8,992 bases of DNA from Dehalococcoidia bacterium (GTDB taxonomy: Bacteria > Chloroflexota > Dehalococcoidia > JAENJB01), in the NCBI GenBank assembly GCA_030690705.1, contig JAUYGE010000124.1:1-8992 (forward strand), read 5' to 3'. The notes below the pieces were generated by a model. The model saw only the letters and a list, made by a program, of their open reading frames with translations. It made no database searches and was not told the DNA's origin. Both the position numbers and the translations under genes were made by a program. How positions within the stretch are numbered: position 1 is the first letter of the stretch; each line of letters begins with the position of its first letter. This document shows, one piece after another, positions 1-5,968 of this stretch.

Positions 1-257
1 TAGGGTTGTTCCTGTACGAAGGCCGATAAAAGGAATGTGCCTCCTAGTGCAACAGTTATTGTCCCTGCCGGAATTGGACTTACATCCCTGTACTTCCTGA
101 CTCGTGCGACAACCCCCAAGTTATTGGAACTTCTGGAAACGAAATGCACACCTTCGGGATCAGATGTCGATGTAACCTTCATCTGTTTGAAGTCCAGCTT
201 GGTTCCATAACCAATGTCAAACAGGTTGGAAATCCTAACCATGCTATTGGCCTTCAT
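1..257 (-). CDS. Specificity (S/B) subunit of a restriction-modification system, N-terminal part
   Basis: This is an open frame of 85 codons running off the left edge. It reads MKANSMVRISNLFDIGYGTK at the start, then a VHFVSRSSNN segment (37-46), then a PAGTITVALGG segment (63-73) ending in FVQEQP. An order of 'LF.I.YG..L', 'FVSR...N.GV', 'PAGTITVA.GG' and 'F.Q..P' is what I know from target-recognition domains of type I S subunits and BcgI-type B subunits. Such a subunit reads the DNA target and docks onto the methyltransferase/nuclease encoded just upstream. The ATG at 257 overlaps the 3' end of that gene by 14 bases, with a weak AGGA before it. An in-frame ATG at 242 with AAGG upstream is an equally possible start. 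The C-terminal half is outside the window, so full length and the second recognition domain cannot be judged. Confidence 0.8.
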   Translation of the reverse strand, partial: MKANSMVRISNLFDIGYGTKLDFKQMKVTSTSDPEGVHFVSRSSNNLGVVARVRKYRDVSPIPAGTITVALGGTFLLSAFVQEQP

Positions 258-2058
258 TTAGAATCCTAAACGCAACATACTTTTTCAGTTCTCTTTCAAA
301 GTCCCCGTGTGATAGGTCGGAGTAGTCAGTTTCCATGTATGCCTCGGCGCACCATTCGTCCCCCGCTCCGACCTCGGCCATGACGCTCATCCCTCTGATG
401 ATTTCACGGCTGCGATAGGCACTTAACCACTTCGTTTCGATGTTTTTCCATGTGCCATTTAAGTCAATCCTTCCACGATGTTTTGTCTTTATAAAGCCGT
501 CGTCGCGCCAATATCCGAACCATGTCTTTTTGCCACTTGGATGGGGACGATGAGCCGTGATGACCATGACACAGGTCACAACACCAACATCAGAATCGTG
601 AAAAAGATCAACTGGCATCGACATCACAGCTTCAAGCGTGTGTTTCTCAAGCAATGCGTGTTTTCTCTCCAATGTCTTTGCGTCGTTACCAATAGCGCAG
701 CTAAATGGAAGGATTGCTATGCACTTGCCACTAGCCTGCAATGCCTCCAAGTTATTGAGTACAAAATCAAGTTCCTCAAAGGTGCTACCTTTCGTCTTAT
801 ACGGCGGATTCAAAAGGCCGACATTGGGCTTGTATTTCACGCTAATTGTCGGCGAAAGCTCAAAACAGTCGCCAGGGAGGACGTTCGTTTTCCCATCACC
901 GTGCACGACCATGTTCGACACAGCCAATGCATAAATATCATCCTGAAATTCGACTCCTATCAACTGCCGCTTCTTAATAGCCATTTCTGTATCCGCATCG
1001 AGACCAACATCGTCCAGCATCCTTTTCATCGCCCCAATTAGGAGTCCAGCCGTGCCACAACAGTTGTCATATACAACGCTCTGTTTGTTTACCTCCGCAA
1101 GATCGGCAAAAAGTTCACCTATGTGTGGGGGGGTCAGAACGATGCCAAGCCCTTTGTCATTATTGGCGTACCGAAGGAAGTGGACATAGAACTGACCAAG
1201 TGCGTCATGGTATTTGTGCGTGCGTATGAAAGTATTAACGTGGCTATCAATCTGCTCGATGAGGCCAACAAAAAAGGGTTTATCCTTGGTCAGTGTAGTG
1301 TTCTGTTTGATGAAGGCAAATGCCGCTTCTAGGCTGGTAATCCGGTCTGCTGGGAGGTCCGCTGACTTGAACTCGTTCACTATGGATTCAACAAGATTGT
1401 TCGCCAAGTGCTTTGCTGTTCTCTGGAACCTAAAACTCTTCCTGAATGCGGCGTTTTCAAGGGCTACAAGAATTCCACAGATGAGAAGACCGCGATGGGC
1501 CTCTTTGATTCTTTTTGCTTGTAATTCTTCATTAAGCGCACGGCTGTAATCCAACAGCGCATCATAGTCCTGACGGAACTTGATGTCGCTGTGGAGGAAC
1601 TTATCATAGTAGGTGCCAAAGGAGAGGATGTCTGTCGCGGGAAGTTCGACGGCCTGTACAGCACCACGCAAATGAACATAGTGCGAAATTCGCAGTGTCG
1701 CTTCGGTTTCACCGCTCACGGCGATTGCAAGAACGTCAAACTCTTTGGATAAGAAAGAAGCATACAGGAGTACACCGTCCACAGCGTACTCGGCATACTT
1801 CGTGAGTGTCTTACTGATGTGATTTGTTGTATCGGCTTTGCACTCGATAACAATCAAGAAATCGGGTGCTGCCTTAGAAGTTATGATGAATTCTGGATGA
1901 CCATCCTTGTTACCCTTCTTGGAGGCATTCTTCAGCAGTTTGTCGATTCTGGGAGAATCGCTTTTCTGCTCCTCAATGACCAATTGCTCATCCTTATGGT
2001 ATCCCTGACTAACAAGCCGTTTTCTTACTAGATTCTCTGTTTTCCTCTCATTGGGCAT
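244..2058 (-). CDS. Fused PD-(D/E)XK nuclease / N6-adenine DNA methyltransferase (BcgI A-like, type IIB/IIG)
   Basis: This 604-residue protein should both cut and methylate DNA, directed by the specificity subunit encoded next. The N-terminal part carries a nuclease-like core: PE at 55-56, PD at 65-66 and ECK at 72-74, fitting the D-x(n)-E-x-K catalytic pattern. A helical region (about 160-280) leads into a gamma-type adenine methyltransferase domain. There LTPPHIG (308-314) is a motif X-like segment, DNCCGTAGLL (331-340) is the SAM-binding motif I (usually DPACGTGG), and NPPY (417-420) is catalytic motif IV. Size and domain order match BcgI A-type subunits. The ATG at 2058 has an excellent GGAGG eight bases upstream and overlaps the HTH gene by 11 bases. 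The frame is intact and all core motifs are present, so it is probably functional. A type I HsdM is less likely because of the N-terminal nuclease motif. Confidence 0.87.
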   Translation of the reverse strand: MPNERKTENLVRKRLVSQGYHKDEQLVIEEQKSDSPRIDKLLKNASKKGNKDGHPEFIITSKAAPDFLIVIECKADTTNHISKTLTKYAEYAVDGVLLYASFLSKEFDVLAIAVSGETEATLRISHYVHLRGAVQAVELPATDILSFGTYYDKFLHSDIKFRQDYDALLDYSRALNEELQAKRIKEAHRGLLICGILVALENAAFRKSFRFQRTAKHLANNLVESIVNEFKSADLPADRITSLEAAFAFIKQNTTLTKDKPFFVGLIEQIDSHVNTFIRTHKYHDALGQFYVHFLRYANNDKGLGIVLTPPHIGELFADLAEVNKQSVVYDNCCGTAGLLIGAMKRMLDDVGLDADTEMAIKKRQLIGVEFQDDIYALAVSNMVVHGDGKTNVLPGDCFELSPTISVKYKPNVGLLNPPYKTKGSTFEELDFVLNNLEALQASGKCIAILPFSCAIGNDAKTLERKHALLEKHTLEAVMSMPVDLFHDSDVGVVTCVMVITAHRPHPSGKKTWFGYWRDDGFIKTKHRGRIDLNGTWKNIETKWLSAYRSREIIRGMSVMAEVGAGDEWCAEAYMETDYSDLSHGDFERELKKYVAFRILNEGQ

Positions 2059-2293
2059 CGCTTGGCCTCCGTGTGGGCAAGATGCGGCTCCCCTTAATGT
2101 AGCGCCTCTGCTTCGGTACGCGTTTACGTAAGAGAAGTTGGCTTAAGAGAATAAAGTGTGACTTGCTGAGATTGCGTTCACCGGATTGCCATTTCTCAAC
2201 GGCATTTACAGTGACGCCGATTGCATCGGCTATTGAAGCGTGCGTCCAACCCTTTGACTTGAGGTCAACCAATAGGGCCTGGACATCATCCAT
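2048..2293 (-). CDS. Small helix-turn-helix regulator heading the R-M operon
   Basis: The protein is 81 residues from the ATG at 2293 (MDDVQALLVD). Residues about 13-40 form an XRE-type helix-turn-helix: ASIADAIG is the scaffold helix and VNAVEKWQSGER the recognition helix. The tail is basic (RKRVPKQRRYIKGSR, 56-70). It lies directly upstream of, and overlaps, the methyltransferase/nuclease gene, which suits a controller of R-M expression, though its sequence is not a classical C protein. The frame stays open upstream to 2713, but that extension crosses the promoter region and the neighbouring transposase gene on the other strand, so I start it at 2293. No Shine-Dalgarno precedes this ATG. 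The predicted promoter puts the transcript start only about two bases before it, suggesting a leaderless message. A start at an upstream in-frame ATG such as 2374 cannot be excluded. Confidence 0.75.
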   Translation of the reverse strand: MDDVQALLVDLKSKGWTHASIADAIGVTVNAVEKWQSGERNLSKSHFILLSQLLLRKRVPKQRRYIKGSRILPTRRPSDAQ

Positions 2294-2300
2294 TTGCTGG

Positions 2301-2315
2301 TAGTATGCTATACTA
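2301..2315. promoter_or_regulatory. Candidate operator palindrome
   Basis: TAGTATgctATACTA is a perfect inverted repeat with six-base arms and a three-base centre, covering the -10 of the R-M operon promoter. A related site starts at 2403 (TAGTATGGTAT, 10 of 11 identical to 2301-2311) in the divergent plus-strand promoter. ATACTATGT (2310-2318) also recurs as its complement ACATAGTAT (2399-2407). The adjacent HTH protein is the obvious candidate ligand, which would give autorepression. Confidence 0.5.
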
Positions 2316-2331
2316 TGTACGGTATTGTCAA
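2302..2331 (-). promoter_or_regulatory. Predicted promoter of the HTH/R-M operon
   Basis: On the minus strand a perfect TTGACA (2331-2326) is followed after 18 bases by CATACT (2307-2302, 4 of 6 to TATAAT). The expected transcript start is near 2295, almost at the ATG at 2293, so the first gene would be leaderless. The -10 lies inside the palindrome at 2301-2315. This is a consensus match only. Confidence 0.5.
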
Positions 2332-2385
2332 TAGAAAAATAGGCATATTTGCGGGCATTTTCTCGAACTTTCATGGCAAGAGGTA

Positions 2386-2415
2386 TTGACGTGGCCATAC
2401 ATAGTATGGTATTAT
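2386..2415 (+). promoter_or_regulatory. Predicted promoter of the SWIM/transposase gene
   Basis: TTGACG (2386-2391) and TATTAT (2410-2415, 5 of 6 to consensus) are separated by 18 bases on the plus strand. A start near 2422 would leave a leader of about 30 bases before the ATG at 2453. The operator-like sequence at 2399-2413 lies between and over these boxes. Whether this promoter belongs to the inserted element or to the older R-M region depends on where the left end of the element lies, which I could not find. Confidence 0.45.
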
Positions 2416-2452
2416 AGATATACATCAAAGAGAGATAGGATGGAGGGCTAAG

Positions 2453-2779
2453 ATGGACGCGAGACAGGAAAGAGGCTTGGTAATAGCGGCAACCAGCAAG
2501 ATTGAAAAGAACATGCTGGGCTGGAAAGTCCCTTCCCAATCCGGCAATGGTAGCTACGTGGTGAACCTTGACCACGGACACCCGTTTTGCACTTGCCCCG
2601 ACTTCGAGAAGGGCAACAAGTGTAAGCACCTTCACGCGGTCGAGTACGTCATTCAGAGAGAGCAAGCCGGACGGAAGCGAGACCATTACAAAGACCGTCA
2701 AGGTAACATGCACTCAGGAATGGCCCGCCTACAATGCCGCTCAGACGCACGAACAGGAGCGGTTCGTCAGGCTTCTTAG
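2453..2779 (+). CDS. SWIM zinc-finger N-terminal part of a transposase (first frame)
   Basis: The frame gives 108 residues, but only about the first 70 look like real protein. It starts MDARQERGLV after a good GGAGGG five bases before the ATG. Residues 46-59 hold C-T-C, eight residues, then C-K-H: the CxCx(n)CxH signature of SWIM zinc fingers, which bind DNA or protein. After VIQRE (66-70) the translation becomes arginine-rich and unlike a fold. At the same place the adjacent frame takes over with KPDGSETITKTVKV and runs into the transposase. I therefore read this as the N-terminal domain of one roughly 410-residue SWIM-DDE transposase split by a frame change near 2655-2663. It could instead be a separately translated accessory DNA-binding protein. 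I recall SWIM fingers on transposases of this type, but cannot check that here. Confidence 0.65.
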   Translation: MDARQERGLVIAATSKIEKNMLGWKVPSQSGNGSYVVNLDHGHPFCTCPDFEKGNKCKHLHAVEYVIQREQAGRKRDHYKDRQGNMHSGMARLQCRSDARTGAVRQAS

Positions 2780-3698
2780 AGACCTCTGCAACGGCATTGA
2801 GCAGCCTGCTCAGACCTTCGGACGGCCCCGCCTTCCGCTCGCCGATGTCGTATTCGGCCTGACCTTCAAGACCTATGGCATGATGTCGGGCAGACGCTTC
2901 ATGCCGGACATTCGGGAGGCCAAAGAGAAGGGCCTGGTCACTAAGTCCCCGTCTTTCACCAGTAGCTTCCGCTATCTGGAGAACCCCGAACTGACGCCGC
3001 TCCTGAAATCCCTCATTGAGCAGAGTGCAAGCCCACTCAAAGCCGTAGAGACTGACTTCGCCGTTGATTCGTCCGGCTTCGCCACCACCACCTACGCTCG
3101 CTGGTTTGATCACAAATACGGCAAGATGCGAAGCGAGGCAAAGTGGGTGAAAGCCCACCTGATGTGCGGGGTCAAGACCCACGTTGTCACCAGTGTTGAA
3201 GTTACCCCGACTGAGACGGCTGACGCTCCCCAGCTTACCCCACTCGTGAACGCTACCGCTCAGACATTCCAGATTAGCGAGGTATCCGCCGACAAAGCCT
3301 ATTCCAGCCGCCGCAACCTTCAGACTATCAATGCTGTCGGCGCTGTCCCCTTCATCCCCTTCAAGAGCTACTCTAAAGGGAGCCAGGGCAGCAAGCCGTT
3401 TGACGGACTGTGGAACAGGATGTGGCACTTCTACAACTTCAACCGCGCCGCGTTCTTGGAGCGGTACCATAAGAGGTCTAACGTCGAAACTGCCTTCTCT
3501 ATGATAAAGGGCAAGTTCGGGAGCGCGGTTCGGGCGAAAACCCCAATCGCTCAGGTCAATGAGGTGCTCTGCAAGGTTTTGTGTCATAATATCTGCGTCC
3601 TCATTCAGAGCATCTTTGAGCTAGGGGTTGAGCCTGTTTTCGGGGCGCAGACTTTTGGAACAAAAGAGGCAGTTGTTCCAAAACTGGCCTGGGAATAG
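2568..3698 (+). CDS. DDE transposase (IS4/IS5-like superfamily), second frame
   Basis: This catalytic part of an insertion-sequence transposase has its authentic sequence starting near 2663 (SKPDGSETI). The first 30 or so residues of the 376-residue frame are an out-of-frame reading of the SWIM domain. The DDE triad is visible: D167 in AVDSSGF, D242 in ADKAYSSRRN and E307 in SNVETAFSMIK, numbered from 2568. GRPRLPLADVVFG (85-97) is the conserved N-terminal block. HLMCGVKTHVVTSVEVT (197-213) precedes the second Asp in the usual way, and the C-terminal KVLCHNICVLIQSIFELG is typical. No convincing ribosome binding site serves an internal start, so expression probably depends on reading through from the SWIM frame. 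That would be by +1 (or -2) frameshifting, unless the frame change is a mutation. The catalytic part has no stop or missing residue. Exact IS family unassigned. Confidence 0.85.
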   Translation: MTTDTRFALAPTSRRATSVSTFTRSSTSFRESKPDGSETITKTVKVTCTQEWPAYNAAQTHEQERFVRLLRDLCNGIEQPAQTFGRPRLPLADVVFGLTFKTYGMMSGRRFMPDIREAKEKGLVTKSPSFTSSFRYLENPELTPLLKSLIEQSASPLKAVETDFAVDSSGFATTTYARWFDHKYGKMRSEAKWVKAHLMCGVKTHVVTSVEVTPTETADAPQLTPLVNATAQTFQISEVSADKAYSSRRNLQTINAVGAVPFIPFKSYSKGSQGSKPFDGLWNRMWHFYNFNRAAFLERYHKRSNVETAFSMIKGKFGSAVRAKTPIAQVNEVLCKVLCHNICVLIQSIFELGVEPVFGAQTFGTKEAVVPKLAWE

Positions 3699-3712
3699 GA
3701 CTTTTGGAGCAA
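3651..3712. repeat. Iterated TTTTGGAACAA repeats at the right end of the IS
   Basis: TTTTGGAACAA (3653-3663) and its exact complement TTGTTCCAAAA (3673-3683) form an 11-bp perfect inverted repeat with a nine-base loop inside the last codons of the transposase. A third copy, ACTTTTGGAGCAA (3700-3712), follows just after the stop codon and is a direct repeat of 3651-3663 with one change. Such spaced copies suit transposase-binding sites. The hairpin could also act in the RNA, but no T-run follows, so it is not a standard terminator. Confidence 0.6.
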
Positions 3713-3745
3713 GGCCCCCTCCAGGGGAGAGGAGACTAACGAGAG

Positions 3746-3827
3746 GTCGTCCAGTCTGTCATTGCGAGCGAAGCGAAGCAATCCGTTGTCTTCCCTCTCC
3801 CTTGACGGGAGAAGGGTAGGGAGAGGG
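3746..3827. repeat. Truncated copy of a dispersed inverted-repeat element
   Basis: GTCGTCCAG, then CTGTCATTGCGAG (3756-3768), then GAAGCAATCCGT (3775-3786) repeat the left half of the element at 5353-5402 with near identity. A hairpin of CCCTCTCCC (3793-3801) and GGGAGAGGG (3819-3827) stands where the larger copy has its central C/G hairpin. The right half with the mirrored GCAATGACA end is missing here. The intergenic stretch 3699-3912 holds no gene that I can support. Confidence 0.7.
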
Positions 3828-3848
3828 TGTACTTTGTGGAAGGAGCAT

Positions 3849-3881
3849 CCCCCTCTCTCTAGCTCTCCCCCGCCAGGGGGG
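3849..3881. terminator. C/G-rich hairpin between convergent genes, possible terminator
   Basis: CCCCC (3867-3871) and GGGGG (3876-3880) flank a four-base loop, and another CCCCC at 3849-3853 could compete for pairing. It lies between the ends of the transposase (plus) and the FAD oxidoreductase (minus), where a bidirectional terminator would be expected. There is no T-tract, so intrinsic termination is doubtful. It may simply be part of the repeat cluster. Confidence 0.3.
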
Positions 3882-3912
3882 CATCTACTTTCAGGGTAAC
3901 GACAGCACCGGA

Positions 3913-5307
3913 TCAACCCCGCGTCCTCAGCGCCTCCTGGGCCGCTCCCCTGCCAGCGATGCGACCGAAAACCAGGGCGACCGGCAGGCCCCCGGATTCC
4001 CCCGCGTGATATGTCCCTGTATAGCTGGTGACCCCCGCCACGGTGTGGGGCCTCCCGAAGGCCCAGTTCACCAGGGAGCCGGCGGCGTAGAGTCCCGGGA
4101 TGGGGTTACTCTCCCGGTCCAGCACCTGCGCACGGGTGTTTATCTTCAGCCCGCCCAACGGGTGGTCGAGGCCCGATATCAGCGGATGAAGGGCGTAAAA
4201 GGGAGGAGTATCAATCCGGTATGCCTGCTCCGTCTTCGGCAGAGGAAGACCCAGGGCTTTGCCGTCCTTCACCGCGGCATTAAACTCCACGATAAACTTC
4301 TTCAGCTTCTCCGGAGACATCTTTATCTTGACAGCCAACTCCTCGATGGTAGCGGCCTTGTGTATGGCCTTTTCTTTCGAAGGGTACTTCTCGTATTCCT
4401 CAGGGTGCCTGGCCCTCGCCTTCTCGTCGAAAATCATGGCTGACTCACTCCCCGGCTGGTAGGCGATGGCGTTGCCGATGGTATCGCTGTCAACCGTTCC
4501 TTCGTCCACAAACCTCTGGCAGTCCCGGTTGATGAAAATGCCCATGGGATAGATGTTCTCCATCGGCCGCGTGGGGTCCTGGCCGGAAACGGTGTCCGTG
4601 GGGCGGGCATGGCACACGCTGAGGTTTATCAGTTGCGCCCCTATCTCCGAGGCCATCCGGTGGCCGTCCCCGGTGTTGGTCGGGCAGCCGGTAACTATGG
4701 TCCCGTAGGTCATTACAGGCCCGGCGTACTTGAGCACCATCTCCTGGTTTCCTTCGAAGCTGCCCGTGGCCAGAACTACGGCCCCGGCCTTGAAGTCTAT
4801 GGCCCTGTCGCCAGCCTTGGCTCTAACTCCGGTCACCCTTCCCACCTCGTCAGTCAGCAGTCTCAACACTTTGGCTCCGAGGAAGACCTCTATGCCTCTC
4901 TGTACCGCAACCCCGTGCAGGAACGAAACGACGCCGGCCCCCTTGCCCTTTGCCCGTCCGCCGGCGTAGGGCAGACCGACGCTCTCTCTCAGCCACTTGC
5001 TGTCCTCAATGAGGTTCTCCAAGTAGACCCTGATTAAGGCCGGGTCGATTCTGCCCCAGCCCTTGGCCACGTGCCGGCCGAGCAGGTCCTCGACGGTCGC
5101 CCCGAGGGAAGTCCTGGCCAACCCTCCCCCACCAGCCCGGCTGGTCTCGTTGCCGATGCCCTCAGGCGGGACGCCTCCCGCACCCTGACCGCCCAGCTTG
5201 TCCAGAAGCGCAACCTTCGCCCCGGCGGCGGATGCCTCGATAGAGGCCGCCAGCCCGGCCATCCCCGCCCCTACTATCACCACATCCTGCTTCTTCTCAG
5301 CAATCAT
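3913..5307 (-). CDS. FAD-dependent oxidoreductase, fumarate reductase/succinate dehydrogenase flavoprotein type
   Basis: This 464-residue flavoprotein should oxidise or reduce a C-C bond next to a carboxyl or keto group using bound FAD. The N-terminal VVIVGAGMAGLAASIEA (9-25) is a Rossmann GxGxxG site closed by LLDK (34-37). AVVLATGSFEGNQEM (176-190) and NTGDGHRMASEIGAQL (211-226) are blocks shared by flavocytochrome fumarate reductases, 3-ketosteroid dehydrogenases and tricarballylate dehydrogenases. GIFINRDCQRFVDEG (256-270) matches the substrate-site arginine segment. HPLGGLKIN (382-390) and NPIPGLYAAGS (401-411) are the C-terminal FAD blocks. No signal peptide or heme motif appears, so it is probably cytoplasmic. 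The ATG at 5307 has GAGGAGG at suitable spacing; upstream residues in the same frame read through a repeat and are rejected. It follows the CMD and M24 genes on the same strand. Substrate unknown. Confidence 0.87.
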   Translation of the reverse strand: MIAEKKQDVVIVGAGMAGLAASIEASAAGAKVALLDKLGGQGAGGVPPEGIGNETSRAGGGGLARTSLGATVEDLLGRHVAKGWGRIDPALIRVYLENLIEDSKWLRESVGLPYAGGRAKGKGAGVVSFLHGVAVQRGIEVFLGAKVLRLLTDEVGRVTGVRAKAGDRAIDFKAGAVVLATGSFEGNQEMVLKYAGPVMTYGTIVTGCPTNTGDGHRMASEIGAQLINLSVCHARPTDTVSGQDPTRPMENIYPMGIFINRDCQRFVDEGTVDSDTIGNAIAYQPGSESAMIFDEKARARHPEEYEKYPSKEKAIHKAATIEELAVKIKMSPEKLKKFIVEFNAAVKDGKALGLPLPKTEQAYRIDTPPFYALHPLISGLDHPLGGLKINTRAQVLDRESNPIPGLYAAGSLVNWAFGRPHTVAGVTSYTGTYHAGESGGLPVALVFGRIAGRGAAQEALRTRG

Positions 5308-5352
5308 CCCTTTGCCCTCCTCTTGTCCTGTATGAGTGTTATTCCCCCGAAT

Positions 5353-5497
5353 GTCGTCCAGGCTGTCATTGCGAGGCCTCGTCAGGGGCCGAAGCAATCC
5401 GTCAGGCTTTCCCTCCCCCGCGAGGGGGGAGAGGACTGATCCACGGATTGCTTCGCGGAGTTTATCCTGAGCCTTCGGCGAAGGGCTCGCAATGACA
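5353..5497. repeat. MITE-like nested inverted-repeat element
   Basis: The core spans 5364-5497 (134 bp). TGTCATTGCGAG (5364-5375) pairs perfectly with CTCGCAATGACA (5486-5497). Inside it, GAAGCAATCCGT (5391-5402) pairs perfectly with ACGGATTGCTTC (5443-5454). At the centre CTCCCCC (5413-5419) faces GGGGGAG (5425-5431). GTCGTCCAG (5353-5361) also precedes the half copy at 3746. It encodes no protein that I can support and is probably a non-autonomous mobile element. It fills most of the 242-bp gap between the CMD and FAD genes. Confidence 0.8.
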
Positions 5498-5549
5498 AGC
5501 AAGGAGTGAACCGGGCACCGGTAGCTGAAAGGCGCTGCGCCTATCCTGG

Positions 5550-5849
5550 CTACGGCAACTCTTTCAGAGCCCGGGCGGCCGTGTGAAGGCACCCCACCCC
5601 GGCGGAGTAGTGGGTGACCCTCAACACTTCGGCGATTTCCTGCTTTGTGGCCCCGGCTTCCATGGCGCTGGTGGCCAGCGATTTAGTGCCCTCGATTTTC
5701 CCGTGGGCCGCATCGAAGGCCATGGCAATGAGAAACTTGAACTTCCTGGGCAATGCCCCGTCGCTGAAGACGAGCTGCCGCGTCTGCTGGACCAGGTTGA
5801 AAAGCTGCGGGTCGAGGTTCTCGATGGGCTTCAACGGATGTTCTGGCAT
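5550..5849 (-). CDS. Carboxymuconolactone decarboxylase (CMD/AhpD)-like protein lacking the usual active site
   Basis: This 99-residue, all-helical, probably cytoplasmic protein starts MPEHPLKPIE. The CMD-family core is recognisable in KFKFLIAMAFDAAHG (36-50), then SAMEAGATKQEIAEVLRVTHYSAG (61-84), with the typical 'A..AGAT..EI.E.L' block. In AhpD-like members CxxC and a following His sit just before that block. Here the equivalent stretch reads KIEGTKSL (51-58), so both cysteines and the His are replaced. The only cysteine is C87, near the C terminus. It may act as a lyase/isomerase-type or purely structural member rather than a thiol reductase. The ATG at 5849 has GAGGAGG at good spacing; the in-frame extension to 5912 is unlikely. 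It lies 119 bases after the M24-like gene on the same strand and before the FAD gene, suggesting a shared pathway. Confidence 0.8.
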   Translation of the reverse strand: MPEHPLKPIENLDPQLFNLVQQTRQLVFSDGALPRKFKFLIAMAFDAAHGKIEGTKSLATSAMEAGATKQEIAEVLRVTHYSAGVGCLHTAARALKELP

Positions 5850-5968
5850 GGTCACCCCCTCCTCAATGTATATTGCACCCGAAAAGGGCACTAACATAGG
5901 CCTGAATCGCAAACAATGTCCCGGCCGGATTCTAACACAAGCGAAGATGATTGTGACATGCCGGCGGC

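Larger units (their letters stand above)
2453..3712 (+). mobile_element. Insertion sequence with SWIM-DDE transposase; ends approximate
   Basis: The element comprises the two transposase frames plus a right-end region with iterated TTTTGGA(A/G)CAA repeats. I could not find matching terminal inverted repeats or a target duplication. The left end presumably lies somewhere in 2396-2452 and the right end at or just after 3712. It separates the AT-richer R-M operon from the GC-richer genes to the right. Confidence 0.6.

Noticed and set aside
2294..2713. Upstream extension of the HTH frame to 221 residues
   Set aside because: It crosses the predicted promoters and reads antisense through the SWIM domain; the HTH fold is complete from 2293.
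2649..3587. A 312-codon minus-strand open frame opposite the transposase
   Set aside because: The opposite strand holds the DDE triad and conserved transposase blocks; this frame has no recognisable motif.
2780..3698. The transposase as a remnant killed by stop codons
   Set aside because: The catalytic part has no internal stop and all three acidic residues are present; only the junction with the SWIM frame is in question.
3746..5497. CRISPR-like repeats, because similar sequences recur at 3746 and 5353
   Set aside because: There are only two copies 1.6 kb apart, there is no regular spacing, and the structure is that of an inverted-repeat mobile element.
5308..5592. N-terminal extension of the FAD oxidoreductase frame by about 95 residues
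   Set aside because: It translates the inverted-repeat element and overlaps the CMD gene, while the ATG at 5307 has a strong ribosome binding site and directly precedes the FAD-binding motif.
5850..5968. A separate promoter for the CMD gene (a TAGAAT-like box on the minus strand)
   Set aside because: No acceptable -35 box lies at the right distance, so I could not support it; read-through from the M24-like gene is simpler.
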